Positions 48,401 to 59,388 of a DNA stretch of 64,000 bases are shown piece after piece. The stretch covers positions 9,126,324-9,190,323 of the forward strand of contig NC_064537.1 in the NCBI RefSeq assembly GCF_023856365.1, written 5' to 3'. The DNA comes from Brienomyrus brachyistius. Taxonomy: Eukaryota; Chordata; Actinopteri; Osteoglossiformes; Mormyridae. The notes under the pieces are model-generated. The model ran no database searches and was not told where the DNA came from. It worked only from the letters and a program-made list of their open reading frames with translations. Each line of letters begins with the position of its first letter. The stretch's first letter is position 1. Made by a program: the position numbers and the translations under genes.

Positions 48401-51400
48401 ACTGAATCGGTCCTGTGTGGAAGCAAATGACGTCTTTTTGTTTGTTCTGCACTTTTCCTACCCAGAATGCATCTGCATTTATGAACAGTACAGTTTCTCG
48501 AGGCACCGTCTCATCGTACACAGAAGCTGTTAGCGCCTGGCTTGTATTCATATCGTGTACGTGTCACAGTTATGTTTGTGTTAGTATATGCTGGAATATC
48601 TGGGGACACATGGGGGCCGGAGTGGTACCATGGCGTCAGTCACAGGTACCAGAATGGGCATAAGTTATGTAGGGGTTGTAAATCTCTCCAATAATCGAAA
48701 CCAGCTAATGCAACCTTTTGGACCCCTTAAATGGGGTGGGTACCCCAACCTCCCCAATGCTCAACCCAAAGTTATGCCCTTGGGTGAGCACACATCACCC
48801 AGACCCCCCCCCCCCACCCCCAGTACCCTACAAGTGATGGTGTGGCTGATTTGATTTTAATTACAAACCCGATGTCTTGCGACACAGCGTCCCGGGCAGA
48901 CGGAGTGGTGAAGGAGCAGGCGAGCAGGAGAAAGGATGAGGAGGGAGAGGGTAGGTGGCTGGGGAGGGGGTGTGACCAGCAGGATGAAGGTGAGGGGCAC
49001 CGAGAGGAAGCTCTCTCCACTGCAGACCTCCTACACGTGGCCCAGGCCCTTGATTCCGCATTTGAATCTGAAAGACTGAGATCAGAGGAGCATCTCCACG
49101 TTTGTTCTCTAACACCCCCCCCTCTCTTTTTTTAAAGATGTCTGCATTTTGGAGTCTATCTTGTCATCACGGCCTGATCTCCTGCCAGCGCCGGTGGTGC
49201 TCTGGGGTGTGAGGTTGACTTGCTCAGTGACAGAGAGCAGGGGGTGTGGGCGGCCCTGGCAGAGGGCAGAGTGGAGCCGTGGCCAGATGCCGGCCAGTCG
49301 CCTCAGGTGGTACAAGACACACGCTGAGGTCTAAACCTCCCACAGCGTGGGGGGGAGGGGGGGGGGGTCATATGTAATGGGTTTGGCCACTTGCAGGTCT
49401 GACATCCATGGCCAAACCCAGGGGACATAGACTTCAATGCTCCTGCCGTGTTTTTCTGCTGTTAAGGTGAAGCAGTTCTGCATTGACCTCGTTGGGTCTC
49501 CGCTCTCCGAGTCTGAAGGAGAGTGATGCCCTGTATGTATTCGATTCCCTACTGAATCACCACCTCCTCCTCTGCCCGCTTGAACGCCACCTCCCTCTGT
49601 ACTCCTGCATACAGTCAGCAATCCCAATCTCTCCCAGAGGTGCACTGGTGGTTTGCCATGCAGGGCATTTTTTCCGGTGGGCTGATTGCCTTTGGGGTAA
49701 TTTGTCATACAACCTGCCCCACCCTCTTCAGAAAAAAGTGGTGACCCGCCCCCCCCCAAAAAAAAAAAAAAAAATGTATAATAATTAAACCCAGACACAA
49801 GATTTTCTCCCTTTGTGTCTGTTGGCATGCGCCCGTCTGTGTGCGTGTGCGTGAATGAGTGTGATTAAAGCGGCGCGTGGGATGCGGCCGGTCTGGGTTC
49901 CCTAGCAGCCAGTGGAAGCCGCTCAGTTAATGGGTCACGGGTTTAATGTTTCATTCTGCTTCGCTTGTGTCACATTCTGCCATCCGCTCCCTGCCAGCGC
50001 AGGAGTAGGCCAGTGGGCACATTCAGGCCACTTCCTGTTGGCCCACATCGCGAGGACGAAACCCCTTCAGCGATTAACCAGCCCTTCCACCGTCCGCGCT
50101 GCCTGTAACCGGAATAGCGGGAGCGTCCCTGGAACTGAGGGGGGGGAAGAGCCCAGTTTGACGCTGGGGGAGACTCGGGGAAAAGGGACTTTGTGTTGGA
50201 TTGGAAAGCGGGCAAGGTGGGACATCGCAGAGCCTCTTAGTGAAGTTTGGAAAGTCAAGCCGGGGAAGTGGGGGTGTTGGAGAAGGGGGGGTGCTGGCTC
50301 ACTGTCTCTCACGGCCGTGCGGTCTGTTACGCTTCGGTGCTGTCTGGGCCATGCCAAGAAAGCAGATTTGGGCAGGATTGTGGGGAGGGGGAGGGAGGAG
50401 GCAGAGTGGGTTCACAGTTGTCCTCTGTGGGGGCTGTTTGTGTGGCTCAAGGGGGTAGACAGGGGTCACACAGGCACTGAAACTGCCTGATCTGATCCCT
50501 GGGCACCCTCGGGGCTGCACATACTGCCCCCTAGGGGCAGAACTAGGGTGAATCGCTGCCCGCGTCTGCTTGCAGGAGGACGCCTGCATTCCAGCTCTGG
50601 CTCCGGATTGGCCGGCAGCCGTTGCTGAAAAGACCGCTGCCGACGCGCCGGGACTCAATCTGTCACCAAGTTCTGGTGCATGAGCGGCGGTCTGGAATTC
50701 GGCTGCTTGGCGTGCGGGAACACGGAAGCGCTCCGTGCCAAAGCGTGTCCCGCTTGGACGCTCGCGCGTGTTCACACATCACAGACATGTCGGAGGCACC
50801 CCTCTCCGCATGTGTTTTCATCTGGTTTGGTATTTCGATGCAGTGAAACAGTCGAGCCCCGTTTAAATACATTTAATCTCACCTGACATGTATGCGCAAG
50901 CAGTGAGACTCTTCCGGAGATTACCGTGCCCGAAGACGACGGCTTCATTAAGCGCATAATCAATCAAAATGAACATCAGCAGATCCGTGTCACTGGCGGT
51001 TCTATCTGACCACGTGACACGAAGACGACTGGAAAAAAGCACCAGCCCATCTTCTGAGGGTAGGACCTTGCCCGTTAGCTGCTTGAACCTGTAACCTTCT
51101 TTATGGAGCTACACCTCCCGCCCCAGTTCTGCTGTACATGGAGATCGGCTCTGGGGACCATTTCTCGTCGGAATGAGATCTCTGGCAGCCCACAGCGAGT
51201 TTCAGCCTCACGGGTACGAATTACATTAAGCCTCCATTAAAATCGCACAAAGAACTTCTAATTAATAAATAAAGGAGACTCTATTGCAAGTGCCGTTAAC
51301 ACCTGCTGCCCTGCTCCCCTCACACCTATCAATGATTACTTTTTAGTTGTTTAGTTGCTGGGACAATTCTATATACATTTTTTTTAATGGCGGGGGTCAT

Positions 51401-54400
51401 AATTCATAATGATGGGCCACCTGGTGACTGGACACTCCAGGGGCCAGTCAGCAGCATCCGAGTCTCTATGACTCCGCCCCTTTTTAAATTTTTGTCTAAG
51501 ACCGTAAGGGACTTTTGCCTTATTCTGGGTGGGGTGTTGCTAGGGGCAGGTTTCTGATAGCTGGGGGTGGTTTCGATTATCTCATCCTGGGCCTTTCCCC
51601 TCGAACCCACGCGCCTCCTCTTTCACCGATTATTTTTCTGTCTTCCTGTCACATTTTCCCCTCCGGAAAGAGTTCTTCATTCGAATCTGAATAGTGTCCA
51701 GGACAGAATTAGACAAAATACTTTAATCAAGACCGGGGTTTTTAAATTAAAGTTAAAAAAAGAAAAGGGGTGGGAGGGGGGCTGAATATAGTTAAAATAA
51801 GGTTGCTGCTAATTATATGATGGCTCGGCGACTGTAAGACGTAATTACATTCATGTGTATTAGATTAAAGACAAGAATAAAAAAATGCAATGATGAGGAA
51901 AATGGAAGCATCAGAGATGGAGGGAAGGAATGAGAAGGAGAAGAGTGGAAGGGGGGCGGAATTCCGGTAACTTCGCGCCGAAGGGTTTTCATTAAAAAAA
52001 AAAAAAAAAAAAAGGAATGTGAATGTTATTCAGCGCTCGGGATTGATCGAGAGTGCAGCTTCACAGCGTGTGTGACTGTGCGTGAAAACAAAAGGCTGTT
52101 TCGAAACCCCTCCCCCGGCAGGTGTGCGTGGCTGGCCGGTGTGTGCGTGAGCGTGGTGTTCCATGCGTCCGTTCCCGGGAATCGGCAGCCTTGCGCTGAT
52201 CCCCAGCCGAGGCCCAGCTGATGTCTCCCCGCTCTACTCCTCCATCTCGGCGACTTCCTGCCATGTGGGCCGAGTGGCGAATCGGCTGGCATGTCGCTCC
52301 CCCTGCATACTTAATTAAGGACAGGCTTCCTGGCTCCGACGGGTACGTGCGCTTGGCATAGCATTCCAGGAGGTATTACTCAAATGCACTCGCTCCCGCG
52401 GCAGGGCGGCGACTCGGGGAAGGAGTCCACTCGTATGTACATAACTTGAGAGAACGCCATGCATCGCTCTGGCTGGCAAAATGTGCCAGAATGTTCCACC
52501 ATCTGTATTGAGGCAGAGCCCTCCGCAGTGGTATACGGGATCAGTGGTGTGGGTCATTCAAAGGTCTTTGTGCTCCGTGATCATATGTGCTGGATGTTTG
52601 CTTATGTGTGAGGTTGTTTGTTGTGTTTGTGTATGTGTCATTTACAGAACAGTTTGTACGTGTCTGAGAGATTATTGCTATTTTTTGTATCTGTCAGTAC
52701 AGCATGCGTGTCTGTGCGCTTCTGTGTGACTGTACTCCGTACTGTGTGTGTGTCTGTTCGGTTCATTATGTACTGTTGGCGTGTGTCTGTACAGTATGTG
52801 TTGGTGCAGACTACATTTCCGTTTATGTCCACCGTGCTCTGTGAGAGACACCATGCTCTGTGAGAGACACCGTACTCTGTGAGAGACACCGTACTCTGTG
52901 AGAGACACCGTGCTCTGTGAGAGACACCGTGCTCTGTGAGAGACACCGTACTCTGTGAGAGACACCGTACTCTGTGAGAGACACCATGCTCTGTGAGAGA
53001 CACCGTACTCTGTGAGAGAGACTGTGTTCTGAGTGACACCTATTTGGAGAATGAATGAAAGAAGCAGTTAAAAGGCACATGTGTAATTGGCAAAGGGGCC
53101 GAGTCCACTATTGCAAAGGCTCTGTGTGCCTCAGTGTCCTCAGGCAGGAGAGGCCGGAGGGGAGAGAAGGGAAGAGATGGGCAAGGGAGGAGAAAGCGGA
53201 GGGGGAAGAGAGGAGAGGATGGAGAAGGGGGAGCGAGGAGAGGAGAGGATGGAGAGGCAGGATGGGAGAGGGGAAGAGGGGAGGAGACAGGAGAGGGGAG
53301 AGGAGAAAGGTGAGTGAGAAGAGGAGAAATGAGAAGAGAGAGTAGAGGGGGAAGAGAGAAGAGGGGAGAAAGCGAGTTGGCAGGGGAGGTGGAAGAGAGG
53401 AGAAATGAGGCAGGAGGGGAGAGAAGGGAGAGGAGAAAGATGAAGGAGAAGAGAGTGAGGAGAGGGGGAGAGAAGAGGGGAAAACGGAGAAGCGGCAATT
53501 GAGAGCAGAGAGTGGAGTGGCTGGGAGGAAGAGAGGAGAGGCAAGAGGACAAACATGCAAGAGGAGAGGGGGACAGGAGTAATAGGAGGGGAGGGCAGTG
53601 AAGGGGGCGAGAAGAGACTGCCTGATGCCTCCCTGTGCCCCGGGCCTCCTCCTTCGGCCCCGCGTTTTGCTCGCTCGGCCCCCTGACCCATTAAAAGTTA
53701 GGCAACAGGAAATGATGAAATAAACACACACACGAGCAAACACGGCTGGTAATTATCTTGACAATGAAGTGCGCGGGGGGGGGGGGCACTTGTTAGTGCT
53801 AATATTTATTTTTTTGAATGAATTACGAATCCGTGACTCTTTAGTGTGGTGAGGATTCACTGAATTGCCAAGCTGGGTACTATAGTACAATATCACCACT
53901 ATTACAATGGGGGAGAGGAACCTGTGAATCTAATTATATCAGTATCTTGGCAGTAATTTCAATTTCTTAAATATAATAGAGAGGGGGAGAATGGAGTGGA
54001 GAGAGCAGGAGTAAGCCAATCAGGGAGAGCAGGAGGGTGGGGAGTGAGGGGCTGTGGAAAAAAATGAAAGCAGGGAGAAAGTGGGGTAATGCAGGGCAAA
54101 GAGCTGAAGATAGAAGGGAGGAAACAAGGTGAGAGGAGAAGAGGCTGGGGATAGCAAGGGCAAAGACACGTCCCCATCCTTTCCTTTGGTGCACACTTCA
54201 TGAGCACAGCTGAACCGTGAGCCCGTTGATGGCGTCACCATGACCGGCGGCATGATCATCGATCCCGGATCGAAGTGTCAAATCGATGGCCCGCTTTCTG
54301 GAGGGAAGGGTGGAGCCTTTGATACGGAGGGAGACGCACGTCACCTGAACCGGGGAGATGCTCAGCACTGCTGTTTGGCAGCAAATAGTTTGTAGAGCGA

Positions 54401-57400
54401 GAGACACGGACACAAATCTCCCTCTTCCGCGTTCGTGACCAATTCATCCCATTTGAGGCTGAAATGGAAACACACAAAAGCCCAAAAGCCCTTCAATCAC
54501 ACAACACGTTACTTAAGTGCTTTTTTTGGTCTCTGTAGTCAGCCCAACTTCTTTCCTTTAATTTCAGGATGACAACTCCATGTTCTTCCAGTTTGGTCCC
54601 TCAATTGAACAGCAAGCCTCAGTCATTTTGAACATCATGGAAGAATATGACTGGAACATATTCTCCATCGTTACCACCTACTATCCTGGCTACCTGGACT
54701 TTGTTAACAAGGTACATTAAACTGGTCTCATCCACATAGCTGATGGTCTTTCTCACAATGAGATGGTTAAAAACTCAAGGCTTGCAATGTAAAGCAAGGA
54801 GGAGATGATTCCAATATGTTAGTGACTACAGTATAATATATGGTGGATCTCGGGATGGCCGTTTCTGGGGTCCTTAACAGACGAGGGAGGCTCGTAGAGC
54901 AGCGTTGACGTTCAGTAGCCCAGCTCTTGCCCACGGAGTGTGCTGTGCTCTCGCGCCAGATCCGCAGCACCATCGAGAACAGCTTCGTGGGCTGGGAGCT
55001 GGAGGAGGTGCTGCTGCTGGACATGTCGGTGGATGATGGAGATTCCAAGATCCAGAACCAGATGAAGAAGCTGCAGAGCCCCGTCATCCTGCTCTACTGC
55101 ACCAAGGAGGAGTCCACCACCATCTTCGAGGTCGCCCACTCCGTGGGCCTCACGGGGTATGGCTACACCTGGATCGTGCCCTCGCTGGTGGCCGGGGATG
55201 CCGACAATGTTCCAGCAGTGTTTCCTACAGGTACGGCGGGCGGAGGGCTGTATGAGAGCAGGACGTAGTGTTGTAGTGCCTGGGTCAGCCTTTTGGGACA
55301 CCAGTTAGCAACCAATTGCCATCACTTTTAATAGTTCTTCAACAGAGTCTCACAAGTGATATTGCACTCCATTACAAATACAATGGATACTGAAATTCTA
55401 CAAAGACTTACTGATGTGTCGTAACTCACAATACTGAAGTGAAAAATATCCATCCATCTTCCAGTTGCTTATCCAGTACAGGGTTATGGGGGACCTGGAG
55501 CTTATCCCAGGAAGCACAGGCCACAAGTCACGCAGGTCCTTGGATGGAGTCCTGGTCCATCACAGGACGCACATACACACTGACCCTATGATGCACACTG
55601 TGGCGAATGTAGAGCTGCCAAATGGTTTAACTGCTTGTCCTTGGGCAGTGGAAGGAAGTCTCTAAAATGCATCGTTTCAAATTGTGCCTTACCACTTTAT
55701 GCATGCATGCCCGCATCCATCCGTCCATCCATCTGTCTTCTAACCACTTTTCCGAGTCAAGGAGGGCACAAGGCCAGGGGGTGCCTTGGTTGGGATGGGG
55801 TCCTACATATGCAAGCACAGTCACCCATTCGAATATGACGGGCAGGTTGGAGGCGCCCCTTAGCTTAACTGTGTGTCTTCGGGCTGTGAGTGTGTCCCAC
55901 GGAACCTGCAGGAAACCGCATGACAGGGAGAGAACATGCAATCTCCACACGCACGGAGTGGAGGAAGGAGTCACAAAGCCCCAAACCCGGAGGCGTGATG
56001 CAGCCGTGCTGCCCACTGAGCCGCCATGCTGCTGCGCGAAAACGAAGCAGCTCATTTTGCAGAAAAATAACAACTAAGATGCAGGTTTCTGCTTGTGGGT
56101 TCCGTTTGGTTGGCCGGAATATGTCAAAAACGGCAGCGTTTAATAGGGACGTTATGCTAGGATGTGGAGACGAGTCCCAAGCTGGTTCACATATTGTAAT
56201 ACCTATAAATTCCATGAATTGCATTCAGACAAATTCCAGGTACATCCAAACTGTTACCCTCAAGGGTGTTGTAATGTATCACAACACACCCATGTACACC
56301 ATGATCCTATTGTGAAAGGCGCCGTATAAGGATGAATTGGAATTGGAATTGGAATTGGAATTGAATTGCCAGCATGGTCCTCCTGGCCCAGCTTGCTATG
56401 GAGAAAGCTCTGCCACTTATGCATTCCCCGCCTCTCTCTTTCCTCCTTGTGCCTTCAGGTCTCATCTCCGTCTCGTATGACGAATGGGACTATGGGCTGG
56501 AGGCCCGAGTTCGGGATGCGGTGGCAGTCATCGCCATGGCGACGTCCACCATGATGCTGGACAGGGGGCCCCACACTCTCCTAAAGTCCGAGTGCCACGG
56601 GGCCCCTGAGAAGAAGGGCTCCAACACGGGGAACCCCAATGAGGTGCTCAGGTAGGCCGACGACACATTTCCTCTGCTTCGCCGCTGTTTCCCAGCAACC
56701 CCTGCAGGGGCGTCCAGCGTCTCTGGGCACTTCAGAACATTTGGGCTTTTAATCGGCAAAGATCAAATAAGCAGATGTGTGTAACGCCGGGCCCCACTGC
56801 AGCATTTCGCTAAATGCTCATTTTATAGAAATGGTGCTGCTTTGCATTTGACTCGCATTTCAGGCAATTAGGGATCCTTTCTTGGCTGTTTTCCTCCATG
56901 TATTTCTGCTGCTCTCTTTCGAGAAAAAAGAGTTTACAATATATTTTGGGAAATGCGTCTTATTTTAGAAGCAGTTGTAATGAGTTTCAATCTCATTTAA
57001 CATATTTTAGCTATTTCAAAACAGGCTTGTTTTTCGCCTCTATATTCTCTACTGTGAAACATTTAAATATCCCAATGATATTTGATCTTATTGGTGGTGG
57101 ATTTTTTTTCTGTTAATTCAGTTTAACATTTTATTATCTGCTAATGATTGTGTAAGAAAGAAATACTTTACAAAACAGGGTACATTATGATTTTTTTTTG
57201 TTCCGCGGTTATATGATATATATAACTAAGGGAATTTGTCTGGAATCTCAAAAGACGATAAATGTGAAGCCTGTACATCCGTGTTTTTCTCTGCATCTTG
57301 CTGGGTTCTGTATAAAATTGAGGATGACTGTACCAGTTGGCTTTTTTCAAGCTCAGAGTAGTTAGGGCCAAGCTGACCTTATGTCCAGAATGTTCCGGAA

Positions 57401-59351
57401 ATGCTGTTTATCCGCTTCCTCTTGTTGTTTTATATTTTTAGGGTATCTTAGGTCTCGCACCTATTGTAGCATCCCTAAGTTGTTTTGGAACTGGTTCTGT
57501 TCCGCCGTTTAAAGCCTTTTCCTCCTGTATTTCTCCCCGGGGTGCCTGACCCTTCAACTAAGTTTCGGAGATGAAAAGGTTTCCATGTTATTTTTAGGAA
57601 TCGTCACCTTTCAGAGTCGGCCTCCTCGAGGCGTTAAATGGCTTCGGTGTATAATACAGCAATATGACCGGCTGTGGCTCTGTTCAATTGGACTCTTTCA
57701 GTGAGCTTTTAGGGTTTGTTCTAATGGCCTTTTTCACGTACTTAATGGAACTGGGAAAGAATGTCTGTCCTTTCTGTTTCGTCTCTCCTTTCTGTTTTTG
57801 CTTGCGGTCTTGCGGTTCTTATTGTTAGTCTTTCTATGCTGATAAAGGTGTCTTACAGCGAGAGATAGAGGTAATATCAGCATCCGGCCCTGCTCAGTCT
57901 TGGCAGTGCATGATATACATCCTCTCCATCTCTCTCTTTCAGTCTGCCGTCTCCCCATTAGTACAGTTTAATACCATGTTCTCACTCTGGTATTTTCCCC
58001 CCCCTGCCCACACCCTGTCTCCTCAACCTGTCCATCCCCATGTATCTCTGACACGTGGATGGGGGGCCGCACCTCTTCGTGCTTTCGGGGCGTAGGCCCC
58101 CGCTGTCTCCGCCTGTCCTCCCTGGGTGCTGCACGCCCCTGTCTCCATTTTCATGCACACTGTAAAATGCCACGACTGCGTTATTACTAACTGGCTTGAG
58201 TGTTTCTGTAATCGTAACTAATTAGCTCACCAGCTAAGGCCTTAAAATGCCCAATGAACGCTTTACTGTGTTTTTCACTATTCACAGACTAATGTACACA
58301 GAATGTTTGCGGCAAACCGTCCGTGTAACTGTGTGCGTGTGTCTGATCTGCCTGGTAATGCCCTGTGCTCCCCTTAATGAAAACGTTAATAGTGTGTTAA
58401 ATGATGGGATTTATGTGTTACTCTGTATTCAGTACAGTCACAGATGTACGTAGCTGTATAAGTGTAGCATGCAAGGTACGATAGCGGCTGAGAAGATGAA
58501 TGTATAATGGAAATAGATTTAGGACTATTTAGGGCTGAAATGAAGTATGTAACAGTTAGGGTAAATAGGTGCCCCATTCTTTGCTTATCCTTCTCCCTGT
58601 CTTTCTCTCCCCCCCCTCTCGGGTGATATTATTGTTCCCATGGCAACGTGGCAGATTGCTTGGAAATCGCCGTGGTTGTGGGTGCCATGGCAACACATTA
58701 CATATGCTGCTGAGTGTCTTTCGGTCCTGAACATCAGTTCAGGGGGAGCGTGTGTACACGCGAACGTATACGTGGTATTACACTGCCCCAAAGGGGGCGG
58801 CGTGTTTGCTTTCAAACCTTATTTATGAGCTACGGGTGTCTCCCGACAGAAGCCGCTGACATTCCCGTCAGGATATTTGGGTGTGTTTGGAAGTTACACC
58901 GAATGGCTTTCATTTTTAAGCAGTCTAGATATGATACATACATATGAACAGAATACATCCATCCATCATCCAGCCACTCAACCGGCACGGAGTTGACATT
59001 GTAATCAGTATTTATTTTCCACTAATATTATGTGGCTTTTATGTGGGTCTGTGCAGAGGAGCAAAAACACTGGGAATCAGTATTTGAATTGTTTGCAGTT
59101 AACAGGACGGGACACTGGAATAGCAGACACTTTTTTCCACTCAGTCATTTCTATTTGCTTGTTTATTTCTTGTGCACGTAAATTTGAGGCAGTCCGTTGC
59201 TGTGGGTATAGCAACCTCGAGAGAGAGAGAGTGAGAGAGAGAGAGAGAAAGAGAGAGAGAAAAGGATGGAGAGAGAGAGAGCAGGGGGTTGAGGAGGAGG
59301 GAGGTGGATGAACTATGATTTTAGTTAATCTGACAGTAACATGCCCCTGCT

Positions 59352-59388
<37 letters not shown>

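Larger units (their letters stand above)
39492..54567 (+). other. grin2b intron (15.1 kb)
   Basis: No further coding exon seen. It is unusually rich in homopolymeric C/G runs and purine tracts. Dispersed-repeat copies lie at about 42030-42320, 44940-45075 and 46240-46350, and minisatellites at 47020-47230 and 52837-53026. Many apparent open frames here are low-complexity and are not genes. Confidence 0.7.

Noticed and set aside
53040..53743. Ser/Leu/Pro-rich minus-strand frames up to 211 codons
   Set aside because: Low-complexity translation of the polypurine tract, with no domain, splice logic or conserved motif.
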